DNA of 64,000 bases from Isoetes taiwanensis (taxonomy: Eukaryota; Streptophyta; Lycopodiopsida; Isoetales; Isoetaceae). The stretch spans positions 42,517,203 through 42,581,202 of the forward strand of contig JAJEKV010000002.1 in NCBI GenBank assembly GCA_021234155.1, given 5' to 3'. Under the pieces are notes generated by a model. It was not told where the DNA came from. It saw only the letters and a program-made list of their open reading frames with translations, and ran no database searches. A program made the position numbers and the translations under genes. Shown piece by piece: positions 9,741 through 18,892 of the stretch (position 1 is the first letter of the stretch; each line of letters opens with the position of its first letter).

Positions 9741-11323
9741 TGTGACGTTCCAGCACAGTATACGGTCCCAGGACGTATACTGTACTGCCTCATCACGCGT
9801 ACACGCCACTCCGACTGACGTGTACGCCGACGTGTAGCCAGGCGGGTAGCCCCTAGGGGGCAACTTGCAAGGTATGTGTATGTGCATTTATTAATGTGCA
9901 CATTTACCAATGTGCACATTTATTAAGGTGCACACCTTTCCATGTGGATACATTTATGCCACCTAGCCATTAAAGGCAAGTGGGACATTCCCAATTATCC
10001 CACATGCCCAAAGGGATAATTGGAAACCCTAGCCCTAACCCCTTGTCTATTTAGGTAGGAGGAAACCCTAACTTGCCATTTTCGTCCATAGGGTTCTAGA
10101 GCTCTGTTTTGGCTGCTCCAAGAGTCAAAACCGCCTCCCAGACTCTGTCTGAGCGAATTGCACCATTAGTTTTCCTTGATTCAAGCAGTTCAGCAGGATG
10201 GTCGAACTCAGAGCAGGAGGAGCGAGCCAAGGATCAGGTATTTGGTCGATTTAATAGCCTAAACCGTCTTCCAGTCATTGTATCAGTAGGTTTAGCATAT
10301 TAAATCGCCCATAGCAGCCATCTAGATCCCCAGATACCAGACTCTAACTAAAGAACCTAACTCTATGATATAGATTAGATCTAGTTCTTTAGTTCTTCTG
10401 TGATGTATATGGATGATGTATCTCTGTGAACTCCTTGTATTGGGAAGGGGGGTAGAGACCTCAAGCCTAGTAGTTGATGCTCCTAGTTAGCCTCTCTAGC
10501 ACACTGTAGATTCGGCCTGTGTACAAGAACCACACCGGGTTGTGGGTGAAGGGGCCAGACTGGCTTAGAAGGAGGTTCGTGTTCTGACTCTTGAACGATC
10601 CCTCTGGTGTGTAAGGCCTACCGGGGATCATTGTAGACTAGGTCTAATGCCTTGCCACTGAGTGCGGGCAAGGCATGGGCTCGAAACCCGTGGGGTGATG
10701 CGTCACTCTCCAGTGGGTTCAAGTCGAATAAGGGCAGTGACCCTCTAGTCACCTTGAGTCAGCACGGATACCTCTGGCGGGAGTGATCCCTACCTGCCCC
10801 AACGGAACTGGGGAGATGCAACCCAGGAGTAGCCCCTTTGGCTATGCATCAGCCGGGCTACAGTCAGGTCCCAACACTTTTTAACCTACTCTGCAAAGTG
10901 TGCACAGGAGGGGCGGATGGAGTGGACAACCCTATGCCATGTTCTTATGCCAGCCAAATCCATTGCCATGAATTCTGTCTCCAATGAACTCTGGAGACCC
11001 AAGTCGTCAGTCATCCCTTCGAGTCTGAGCCTTGGGTAGGATTCCCATATGTATTGTGCTGATCTTTGTCTCTGCAGATGTTGATGGACAACCCTTCGAG
11101 GTGGATATGTGATGATATTGTATACTGACATGTATGTTTACGCTTCCGTAGCTAGGTAGGCCCCGAGGGAGACGGGGTAAAATGACCCCTTCACTCTCCC
11201 CACTAGGACTCGTTACGGGTACAATGACATGTGGAGGGCCTTGTATCAGTATGGAGCTGGTATGGGGGATGAACTCTTGTTTGTATACGGTGAGTGCACC
11301 GTATATGAGTAGGGGACATCACA
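9741..11323 (+). repeat. Element A 5' LTR
   Basis: The LTR starts TGTGACGTTCC and ends GGGGACATCACA. Its first 50 bp hold a hairpin with 10-bp arms ACAGTATACG and CGTATACTGT. The copy at 39618-41197 is nearly identical. The apparent open frames inside it are not supported as genes. Confidence 0.95.
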
Positions 11324-11324
11324 G

Positions 11325-11336
11325 TGGTATCAGAGC
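11325..11336 (+). promoter_or_regulatory. Element A primer-binding site, tRNA-iMet type
   Basis: TGGTATCAGAGC begins one base after the 5' LTR. This is the standard complement to the 3' end of plant initiator methionine tRNA, used to prime minus-strand DNA synthesis. Confidence 0.95.
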
Positions 11337-11530
11337 AATGTTCTTGGAGACCAAGAGCAAAGCATTGACCATGCTCCCAGTAGTACTAACTTGATAGGAT
11401 CCTCAAACCTCGAAAAATGGGAAATTTTTTTTCTCATTTTTGTAGTATATGCTAAGCTAGTAACAGTTAAGTGAATGAGAACATAAAAAGACTAAAAATT
11501 AGTGAGCCAAACCTTCAAAAGTAGGATGGT

Positions 11531-11808
11531 CTCACACGTCGCGCCAGGACAGATAATGAAAATCTCATTTTCGGGCTGGGCGCAACGTGTGAGGCATTGA
11601 GCCCAAAACACCTTAAAAAGTCATGAATTTCAGAAAAATAACTTGGCAATTCAAATTTTAAGCTAGGAATTAGCTAGAATTACTATGTTACATCCCTAAA
11701 AACATGCTTAGAAAGTATAAAATTTAGCATTAGAATCCACCATGTTCAAGACGTGCGCTTTGGGACCAAAATGAAACTTTCATTTTCAGTCTGGGCGCAA
11801 TGTGTGAG
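11531..11808. repeat. Two long hairpins upstream of the histone-like gene
   Basis: The first, at 11531-11593, pairs CTCACACGTCGCGCCAGG with CTGGGCGCAACGTGTGAG and has ATGAAAAT/CTCATTTTC near its centre. The second, about 11747-11808, keeps the right arm (CTGGGCGCAATGTGTGAGAC) but has a degraded left arm (AGACGTGCGCTTTGGGAC). The same hairpin family recurs at 13475-13538 and 13674-13740, before the next gene. Confidence 0.85.
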
Positions 11809-11980
11809 ACCATGAGGTTAGAAATGCTTAAATTTAGGAGTTTTAGGTGACCCAAAAAGGTAGTTTGAAATTTGACCTAAAACGGCCCGTCTATAAATAG
11901 ATAGACCCCTCAAAAAAAAATTGCCCCCCTTGCTAAGGCGATTTTTCTGGCTACGACATCAGATTGACGAGCCGTCGAAC

Positions 11981-12088
11981 ATGGCAAGAACCAAACAGAC
12001 TACTAGGAAGCCCCGCCCAGGCGAATCTCCCAGCGCCCATGATCCTGCCCTAATACAGAGAATGCTTCAGATCGCCTCTCGTGCATGA
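11981..12088 (+). CDS. H3-tail-like N-terminal reading frame
   Basis: The frame encodes 35 residues beginning MARTKQTTRKPRPGESPS and ending at a TGA whose bases overlap the ATG of the next frame (ATGA at 12085-12088). Seven of the first nine residues after Met match canonical H3, including Lys4, Arg8 and Lys9. Ala7 is Thr, and Ser10, the mitotic phosphorylation site in H3, is Pro. The rest (HDPALIQRMLQIASRA) is not H3-like. It could be a separate short peptide, but the histone fold 1 kb downstream argues it is the first exon-like part of one protein. Confidence 0.7.
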   Translation: MARTKQTTRKPRPGESPSAHDPALIQRMLQIASRA

Positions 12089-12910
12089 CCTTCATCGAAA
12101 GTGAGGGGGGCAGCTTCGGACGAACACCAAAGCATGAAGGATCCCAGCAGGTCGAGGAGGATGCACACTCCGATGCGGGAACAGAGGTCCTAGGCGAAGA
12201 GCAGCCGGACGTCATGCAGGAGATCCTTGAAAAAGTGGACGAGGAGATGAGGAAGAAGAACGAGGAGCAAGATCGGGCCGAGGAGGAAAGGAAGAAGAAA
12301 GAGGAACAAGATCGGGTGGCCGGGAACGGAAGAGCAGAGGCACCGATTCCCCCGAGCCAACCATCGAGGGAGCAACTCAAGCTTGGGTTCGGCTGTAAGG
12401 AGGCTGAGAGGAGCAGAGGAAGGGAGCCGAGGCTCGAGCCACCGAGGAGGAAGAGCCGGGCGGCGGGATAAAGAAGCATGAAGCCAAAGAGCGCCACTGG
12501 CCGGGAAAAGAAGAGAAAGAGGGAAGAGGAGGAGCCGAATGCAGCCCAGAAGCTGAAGAAGAGGAAGGCGAAGGTCGTGAAGGCGGGAGGAAGGAGATGC
12601 ATGAATGTTAAGCTGGTAAAGGGTCTCGCCATCAACTAACCATCACCTGACCAGCCCCCGCCTCCTCCGACGATTCGATTCGAAGACTTCGGCCCCCAAC
12701 ACCGAGGGTGCAAGCTCTTCAAAACCCCCACCGCTGGAGCGGTAGTAACCACCCGGAGCAGCCCGGACAAAGCGCAGGCCCCCACCTTACCCGACGGGAT
12801 AGGGTCAAAGCATCGCGGCCACAGCCGAGCGTGATGTGATAGACCCTGGCCAAGGTCATCGAAGAAGCTGGGGAGCACAACGCCTTCATGGTGAAGTGGG
12901 AGGCGCATAA

Positions 12911-13327
12911 CGCCAGATTACCGAGGAGCACAGAGTGAGGACTATCGAAGGAGGACACCCGACGAAGAGCCAAACTCTAAAGCCGCCACCACCGAAGCCT
13001 AAGCCTCCTAGAGCACCAGGGAAGAAGAGGACCGGCAGGAAGGAGACTGAGAGGAGAGCCCTCAAGGAGATAAGGCATTTTCAGCGAAGCTACGGGTTTT
13101 TGATTCCCCGTGCACCGTTCGCCCGCCTAGTCCGAGAGGTCATCCAAGAATACAACACGGATATGAGGGTGACCGACGAGATGTTGTTGGCCCTGCAGGA
13201 GGCAGCAGAGCAAAAAATGGTGCAGCATTTTGAAGATTCGACGGCCTGCACAGTTCATGCGAAGAGGGTGACACTCATGAGGCAAGACATGCATCTTGCT
13301 AGACACATCAAGGGAGAGCGCCCTTAA
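12911..13327 (+). CDS. H3/CENH3-type histone-fold reading frame
   Basis: The open frame follows a stop at 12908-12910; it has no ATG near its start and would be reached by a frame change from upstream. A Pro/Lys-rich lead (KPPPPKPKPPRAPGKKR) precedes the fold. The fold is close in length to H3: helix alpha-N LKEIRHFQ, alpha-1 FARLVREVIQEYN, loop 1 TDMRV without the insertion typical of CENH3, alpha-2 LLALQEAAEQKMVQHFED, loop 2 and alpha-3 HAKRVTLMRQDMHLARHI. LKEIRHFQ and AKRVTLM recall plant CENH3 more than H3.1, while loop 1 and the GER end recall H3. The position of H3 Lys79 is Asn. Affinity with H3 is firm; the subtype is not. Confidence 0.85.
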   Translation, partial: RQITEEHRVRTIEGGHPTKSQTLKPPPPKPKPPRAPGKKRTGRKETERRALKEIRHFQRSYGFLIPRAPFARLVREVIQEYNTDMRVTDEMLLALQEAAEQKMVQHFEDSTACTVHAKRVTLMRQDMHLARHIKGERP

Positions 13328-13474
13328 AATTTTGTAAATAATAGAAAATTTTTTTGTTAATATAAACAGTTTTTGGCTAAATAATATGTCTGATCTTGCT
13401 TAATTAAGTTAAGTTATTGAATTCTGGCTTTTATTTTAGTTAAAATGGACACTTTGAGCAAATTTGAGACGATG

Positions 13475-13740
13475 TCTCACACGTCGCGCCAGGACAGAAA
13501 ATGAACTTTTCATTTTCGGGCTGGGCACAACGTGTGACACCATGGCCCACAAATGCCCAAAACTGCTCTAAATTGACCAAATAAGGGGTCAATTCTGCTA
13601 ACTCGACGAGTCTAGTAGAATTAGACCCTTACATCACCCAAATTGGACAAGTTTAACCCAATTAGAGTCAATGTCTCACACGTCGCGCCAGGGCAGAAAA
13701 TGAACTTTTCATTATTGGTCTGGGCGCAACGTGTGAGACC
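13475..13740. repeat. Two long hairpins upstream of the second accessory gene
   Basis: Hairpins at 13475-13538 and 13674-13740 have arms TCTCACACGTCGCGCCAGG and CTGGGCGCAACGTGTGAGA, with AGAAAATGAA and TTCATTTTC (TTCATTATT in the second) continuing the pairing toward the loop. They are 199 bp apart and about 310 bp before the ATG at 14053. They match the hairpin at 11531 much more closely than the surrounding sequence does. Confidence 0.9.
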
Positions 13741-14052
13741 TATTAGCATTTTCTCCACCATGCCATATTCAAATGACCTCCGGTTTGTTGCAATAGGTTC
13801 ATTAGCTGATCTTAGCATGCTCAAACCCCAAAAGTAGCCTTCAAATTCTCAATTGCATCTCCTAATAGGTCAGAATTGCCCAACCCCAGTAAAATTCTAG
13901 GTCATCCAAAAATTAGGGTTTTTCACTTTTCTATAAATAGGTCCCCATTTCTCATTTAGCACCCTACAAGTCTGCTCTTGACAGTTTAGGCGATTTTCCA
14001 GCTCCCTGAGGCGCTTCTGCATCCGTTTGCTAGTATCATCTTCCCCAGATCA

Positions 14053-15093
14053 ATGGCCACTGCTGACTTCAGGCGATGGTACAGCGCCAGTGCCCACGCT
14101 GCCGAGGCTGATGTCAACGACATCTTCCGAGTCTTTAGGAAAGAGATAGATGTCCAAGCAACTCTGCACGCAACCCCGGCATATAGGCAAGTCTTAGCCG
14201 AGTTCCAAGCCAGGGTAGGACCCTCCCTAGTGCAACTACCACCTTGTATAGGCTATTTTGTTCCCCGCCCATCCCTTCAAGCAGCCTTGGGTGATGTCCC
14301 GAACATTGCCAAGTACTTGACGAACAAGGCACAGAGGCTGCCAGATTACATGGTACTGACAGTTGACAGGACCAAGTATTTCTCCTACACCGCCGCCTTA
14401 GCCATTTTCCTTTCCCACCGCGCTGAAAATCCAATGGGGGCAATCTCTATTCCTCCAATGGAGGTGGACCCCATAGCAGCCTCAGCAGCAGAACAGATGC
14501 TTTTGCAGTACCAGCAAGAGCAGGAAGGAAGGTCGGAAGAAGAGGAATCGGATGAGGAAGAGTACACGGAGCTCGACCCAGAGGAAGAACGGCGGCAAGC
14601 AGAAGAGGAGCTACCCAACTTCGAATGGAGCCGGCAGACCCTCAGAGTCGCTCCCCCACTTGGGCTAGGCATCACAAGCCTAGCCCCCATCATCATCGAC
14701 GGTGAGGAGTATCTGCTCCTCAGCGACATCCAGAATCTCCCCGAATGCAGGGAGAGGGAGTTCCGGCTTGATGAGTTGCTGCACCAACTGCGGCAGCAAC
14801 CAGACTTGGACGACTTCATCGTTCGGGGAGTCTCAGACTTTCCGCTTCAAGTGAGGGAAGCCGACACCTATACAGGGGAGTCGACTTCCGACATCCAGGC
14901 CTACAGCAACATACGGCAAATAATGGAAGCTCGAGAGCTGCCAACTGAGGAGGAGTTCTACGCCCTCCAGGAACAGATGGGGATCCGCGGCAAGACCACG
15001 AGCATCTTGATGCCGAGCTCCTCGACATCACCTCCACCAAGAGGAGCAGGGATCGACATCAGGCGGGTCGACTCGACAATCAGGGACTATTAA
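14053..15093 (+). CDS. Accessory protein of element A, first part (346 aa)
   Basis: I do not recognise a known domain. The protein starts MATADFRRWYSASAHAAE and has an acidic central stretch (EEEESDEEEYTELDPEEERR, about residues 160-180). A conserved block DGEEYLLLSDIQ ... DTYTGES (about residues 216-275) and a Ser/Pro-rich tail follow. The block is clearly shared with the minus-strand pseudogene at 4555-5826. Only one in-frame TAA at 15091-15093 separates it from the next frame, which continues in phase. The original protein was therefore probably about 507 residues, or the stop is read through. It lies between the histone-like gene and gag. It has no signal peptide or membrane segment. A nuclear or particle-associated role is possible but unproven. 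Confidence 0.75.
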   Translation: MATADFRRWYSASAHAAEADVNDIFRVFRKEIDVQATLHATPAYRQVLAEFQARVGPSLVQLPPCIGYFVPRPSLQAALGDVPNIAKYLTNKAQRLPDYMVLTVDRTKYFSYTAALAIFLSHRAENPMGAISIPPMEVDPIAASAAEQMLLQYQQEQEGRSEEEESDEEEYTELDPEEERRQAEEELPNFEWSRQTLRVAPPLGLGITSLAPIIIDGEEYLLLSDIQNLPECREREFRLDELLHQLRQQPDLDDFIVRGVSDFPLQVREADTYTGESTSDIQAYSNIRQIMEARELPTEEEFYALQEQMGIRGKTTSILMPSSSTSPPPRGAGIDIRRVDSTIRDY

Positions 15094-15096
15094 GAA

Positions 15097-15579
15097 ATGA
15101 CGGAGGTAGAGGTCGACGAATACGCCAGGCGGCATAGAGCTGGAGGCCAAGCAAGTGAAGAATCATCAGCGACACACAATGACAGATCGCTGAGATACTA
15201 TCTTCCCCTGCTGCTAGATGGGAGAATAGCGGTGATACACCACAAATTCAGCCCCCGGGGCGAAGAAGGAGTGTTCATGCTCATTGCACTCTCCGGCTTT
15301 GGCAGGCATGCTCGAATAGCTGCAAACGTCGACTATGCTGTCTTAGTCAAGAGAGCGATGGCACTTGACCTTTTCGACTTCGCCGTGCCCCACCGACGAC
15401 AGGGAAGACTGGCAGTGAGTGCGGCTTACACCTCCGACCGCAGGGTAGAGGAGTTGGTGACAGCTTTGCAGGGCGGGTCGTCAACCAATGTCCTCAGGAA
15501 TTTGGGACGCTCGATAGGAACGGCCCAAGTTAAGAAGTTCCTTGAGGATAACCCATCTTACCGGCGATTTCAAGAATAG
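15097..15579 (+). CDS. Accessory protein of element A, second part (160 aa)
   Basis: This frame is in the same phase as the preceding 346-residue frame, separated by TAA-GAA. It encodes a compact region (LPLLLDGRIAVIHHKFSPRG, LIALSGFGRHARIAANVDY) whose homologue is present in the pseudogene at 4555-5826, in the same order relative to the first block. That shared order supports a single ancestral protein. The function is unknown. It stops 160 bp before the gag ATG, with AT-rich sequence between (15580-15740). Confidence 0.7.
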   Translation: MTEVEVDEYARRHRAGGQASEESSATHNDRSLRYYLPLLLDGRIAVIHHKFSPRGEEGVFMLIALSGFGRHARIAANVDYAVLVKRAMALDLFDFAVPHRRQGRLAVSAAYTSDRRVEELVTALQGGSSTNVLRNLGRSIGTAQVKKFLEDNPSYRRFQE

Positions 15580-15741
15580 TTAGACTCTTGATCCCGGAGA
15601 TTTTGTATTAAGATATTATATAATATAAATATAATTTCTTTTGCACTTTAAATGTTTTGTTGATGTATTTTGTTCCACAACTATACCAACAACATATATA
15701 AAGAGAACGAATAAAACTAACCATATAGCCATGACCTACTT

Positions 15742-16968
15742 GTGTATGCAGCTAGAGGCCCGGGCTCAGGAGAACGACAACGTCGAGACCATAGGGAAGA
15801 ACAGACTCCAACCAGGCCACCCCCGGCAAGGAGCCTGTATGAAGCATTTGGGCCCATGACCCCAGAAGAGAAAATGTCACAGATGAGGACAGACCTCGAG
15901 CAGATAAAGGCTTTCCTGGCCGCACAAGCAGGAGTTGGTTCGGAGGGCAATGCTCAATTGCCACAAGCATCAGCTCGGAAAACAGGAAAGGACAAGAGGA
16001 GGAGCAAGAGAAGGAGGTCCCCCAGCACGGAATCCTCCGACTCAAGCTCGGACTCAGACTCTGATTCCGAGGAAGAGGCTGAACCAGTACAGGACCGAAG
16101 GGACGACAGGCACAAGGAGACTAGAACCTCGGACTACCAGAAGAAGGTAGACTCTGCATTGGGAAACGTATGGAAGGCCAGGAAGCTCGAGCAATTCTCA
16201 GGCGAGAACAGGTCGGGCATGGAAGCAGAGGCTTGGCTCGATGAAATGAGCGAGTATGGTAACGCCTATGGTATGAAGGACAAGGACAAAGGCAGGGTGG
16301 CAACAGCTAACCTGAAAGGAGCAGCACGCATTTGGTGGAAGGGGTATGCCAAGGCCCATGGCTTAAACAGGGATGCTTGCAGGTTCAGAAAGTTTGTTAA
16401 AGCTTTCAAGCGCCATTACGTTCCAAGAGAGCACAAGTCCAGCATGATGCAGCAGTTTTACAGGTTGCAGCAGGGCAACAAATCAGTCCAGAAATATACA
16501 GAGGAATTCATGAGACTAAGGCTTTATGTGCCAAAGTTGGGTGAAAAACATGCAGTGGAGAGCTATATTGAAGGGCTGAATGATGAGATCCGCAAGCTTG
16601 TAAGGGCAACAAACCCTAAAACAGTATCAGAAGCAGAATCCAAGGCAATAAGCTTGCAAGGGACGGGACCTCAGAATAGCGGACAGAGGCAGCAGTACTA
16701 CCAGGATAAAGGCAAGGCAACAGGGAGTTATAGCCCTAGGGCAGCCAGTCCAGGTCCAGCTAGAGCCCCGTATGGTGGCAACCAGGGGAAGCAGCAGGAG
16801 AAGAAGCAGGTGTCCTTCAAGGACAAGTAGGAGGGGTCAAACTACTCCAAAACAGTGCGGTCCTTTTTGCAGGCAATGCCCAAGGAAAAGAGGCAGGAAT
16901 GCATAGAAAAGTAGCTTTGCTTCAGGTGCTTCCAGCCAGGTCATAGGACAACGAACTGCCCCTACGTC
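15742..16968 (+). CDS. gag: Element A gag (capsid and zinc knuckle)
   Basis: The open part (15742-16830, 362 aa) has a Ser/Asp-rich linker (SSDSSSDSDSDSEEE, about residues 100-115) and a typical Ty3/gypsy capsid domain: KLEQFSGENR, AEAWLDEM, ARIWWKGY, FKRHYVPREHK, SVQKYTEEFMRL, YIEGLNDEIRKLV. After an in-frame TAG at 16828 the same frame continues to a second TAG at about 16912 and a CCHC knuckle CFRCFQPGHRTTNC. It then enters protease without any frame change. Gag forms the virus-like particle and the knuckle binds RNA. The start ATG at 15742 is the first in frame after the stop ending the accessory gene. Confidence 0.9.
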
Positions 16969-17793
16969 ATGAGTGCAGCGCTAGCGGAGTTGGGAGACTG
17001 GGACACTCCGTCTGATGATGACGGCGAGGCAACCCGCGACTATATTCAGGGTGAGTGTCATATCTTTGCCGCAATAGATACAGAACAAGCAGAGAGCCAG
17101 TATAAGGTAATTTCCACAGTAGGGAAGGCCAAGGCCAAATCCTTCATAGTCCTGATAGACTCGGGAAGTAGCCATAACTTCGCATCCCCCAGAATGGTTG
17201 AGATGTTGAAGTTGAAACCACTGAAGTCGAAACCGAGGCCAGTCGTCTTAGCAAGTGGAGCAGTAAGGCAGACGGCAGGCAAGAGAATTAACTTCGACAT
17301 TGACTTGCCAGGGATTAATATCCAGATGGGGGCAGAAGTAATGGGCATTGGCAAGTATGACTTGATCATAGGAATGGAGTATCTTGGACCAGCAGGAGCC
17401 CTCATTGATTGTGAAAAGCGCAAGGTGACCCTCACAGCACCCAATGGCAAGATCATAGAGATCACAGGTAAAGAAGTTGTTCCCGTTATGCAGTGCATGT
17501 CTAGTAAGCAGCTGTTCAGGTGCATAAAGAGTGAGCAGGTAGCTTATATCTTCAAGCTTGAGATCCAAGAGCCCGAATCAGAAGAAGTTAAGGAAGATAA
17601 GGGGCTCAGCGAGTTGCCCAAGCAAGTAGCTAAGTTGATAATGGAGTTCCACGATCTCTTTCCAGATGAGATCAAGCAGCTCCCTCCTTATAGGGGAGTC
17701 GAGTATGAGATAGCACTCGAACCAGGAACGAAGCCGACAAGCAAAGCCCCATACAGAATGACGACGCAGGAGTTGACGGAGCTAAAGAAGTAA
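16969..17793 (+). CDS. pol: Element A aspartic protease and start of reverse transcriptase
   Basis: The frame continues gag in phase. The protease active site is [13 protein letters not shown] (about residues 60-72), with the flap-side motif DLIIGMEYL further on. A linker leads to the reverse transcriptase entry [19 protein letters not shown] and [19 protein letters not shown] at 17791-17793 ends it, but the coding sequence resumes immediately in the next frame ([15 protein letters not shown]). A single-base indel has therefore broken pol here. Confidence 0.9.
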   Translation: MSAALAELGDWDTPSDDDGEATRDYIQGECHIFAAIDTEQAESQYKVISTVGKAKAKSFIVLIDSGSSHNFASPRMVEMLKLKPLKSKPRPVVLASGAVRQTAGKRINFDIDLPGINIQMGAEVMGIGKYDLIIGMEYLGPAGALIDCEKRKVTLTAPNGKIIEITGKEVVPVMQCMSSKQLFRCIKSEQVAYIFKLEIQEPESEEVKEDKGLSELPKQVAKLIMEFHDLFPDEIKQLPPYRGVEYEIALEPGTKPTSKAPYRMTTQELTELKK

Positions 17794-18535
17794 TTGCAGG
17801 CTTCATTAGACCTAGTGTCTCGCCATTTGGAGCGCCCATTCTTTTTGTCAAGAAGAAGGATGGCAGTTTGAGGATGTGCATATACTATAGGCAGTTGAAC
17901 AAGCACACCATTAAGAACAAGTATGCGCTCCCCAGATCAGATGACTTGATGGATCAGCTCCAAGGGGCAAAAGTCTTCTCCAAAATCGACTTAAGGTCAG
18001 GCTATCATCAGATCCGGATAAAGGAAGAAGATATTCATAAAACGGCTTTCAGGACCAGGTATGGGCACTATGAATTCACGGTAATGCCTTTTTGCTTATC
18101 GAATGCCCCAGCAACGTTCATGAGGCTCATGAACGACATCTTCAGGGAGTTCTTAGACACCTTTGTGATAGTATTCTTTGATGACATTTTGGTGTATAGC
18201 AGATCCCTTGAAGAGCACGTACAACACCTAAGGAGAGTGCTTGAGAAATTAAGGAGGCACCAGTTGTACGCCAAGTTGTCGAAGTGTCACTTCGCAACGG
18301 AGAGAGTGGAATACCTGGGTCATGTGATCTCAGCGGAAGGGATTTCGACAGATCCTGCCAAGATTGAAGCCGTCATTCAGTGGCCTGCACCGAAGAATGT
18401 GCATGAGGTCAGAAGTTTCCTGGGTACTACAGGAAGTTTGTGAAGAACTTTGCTAAGATAGCGGCCCCGCTAACAGACTTGACAAGGGCGGAAAAGGTGA
18501 AAGATTGGGCAGACCATTTGGCACAAGAAAGCCCA
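17794..18535 (+). pseudogene. pol: Element A reverse transcriptase, cut by element B
   Basis: The frame reads [24 protein letters not shown] (usual CIDYRQLNK), [15 protein letters not shown] with the first catalytic Asp, [14 protein letters not shown], and [10 protein letters not shown] as the YxDD box. The thumb follows through VRSFLG. A small deletion and frame change at about 18420 follow ([19 protein letters not shown] is in another frame). The gene then stops at element B, at 18541. The remaining RNase H and integrase lie at 32438-33767 and 38070-38721. Confidence 0.9.
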
Positions 18536-18540
18536 AGCAG

Positions 18541-18877
18541 TGTTAGTTTGAGTTCTTGGCATACACCCTGCAGCAGCAGTCCATGACTGCTGGATGCTAC
18601 AAAGCTGCCATGCTCATGATCACAAAACAAGAACAAGACAAACAAATATGTACAAAGCATGAAGGAAACGTGGCCAAGTGAGGCTCTCCAAATTTGAGAT
18701 AAACCTGAGTACATCTGAAGAGGCTCCGGTCTAATATAGTGTAGACCGCAAATCTGAGCCCTACATCTAGCTAATCTAAGCCATATACTTAAGTTAACCT
18801 AAGCATGCCAAGTGTCAGTCTGCCACCACTGACACCTAACATGTGCATGCACGATGTTAACCACTAGGTGGTTAACA
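18541..18877 (-). repeat. Element B LTR (left; 3' LTR in its own orientation)
   Basis: The LTR starts TGTTAGTTTGAG and ends GTTAACCACTAGGTGGTTAACA, whose last 20 bases form a near-perfect palindrome. It is nearly identical to 32096-32432. Confidence 0.95.
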
Positions 18878-18892
18878 CTGCCTCCCCCTAAA

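Larger units (their letters stand above)
11981..13327 (+). pseudogene. Histone H3/CENH3-like gene carried by element A
   Basis: The gene opens at an ATG following GTCGAAC with MARTKQTTRK, the histone H3 tail with Lys4 and Lys9 kept. A long linker follows: a Glu/Lys-rich coiled-coil-like stretch (12196-12310), a basic patch with KKRKREEEEP and LKKRKAKVVKAGG (12500-12590) and a Pro-rich segment. It ends in an H3-type fold: ALKEIRHFQ, LIPRAPFARLVREV, ALQEAAE, HAKRVTLM, LARHIKGERP. The full span is about 450 codons against 136 in H3. Frames change at 12085 (overlapping ATGA), at about 12840 and at about 12908, with stops at 12469, 12637 and about 12834, so this copy looks broken; introns were not excluded. 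It lies between the primer site and the second accessory gene, with hairpins on both sides. H3 forms nucleosomes and CENH3 marks centromeres; what this protein did is inference. Confidence 0.85.

Noticed and set aside
10886-11394. Open frames inside the element A LTR
   Set aside because: Most are present in both LTRs but have no domain, and they lie in the regulatory repeat of the element.
12003-12635. Long open frame on the minus strand opposite the histone-like gene
   Set aside because: Its Ser/Leu/Phe-rich composition is the mirror of the Glu/Lys-rich sense strand. It has no motif, while the sense strand carries the H3 tail and fold.
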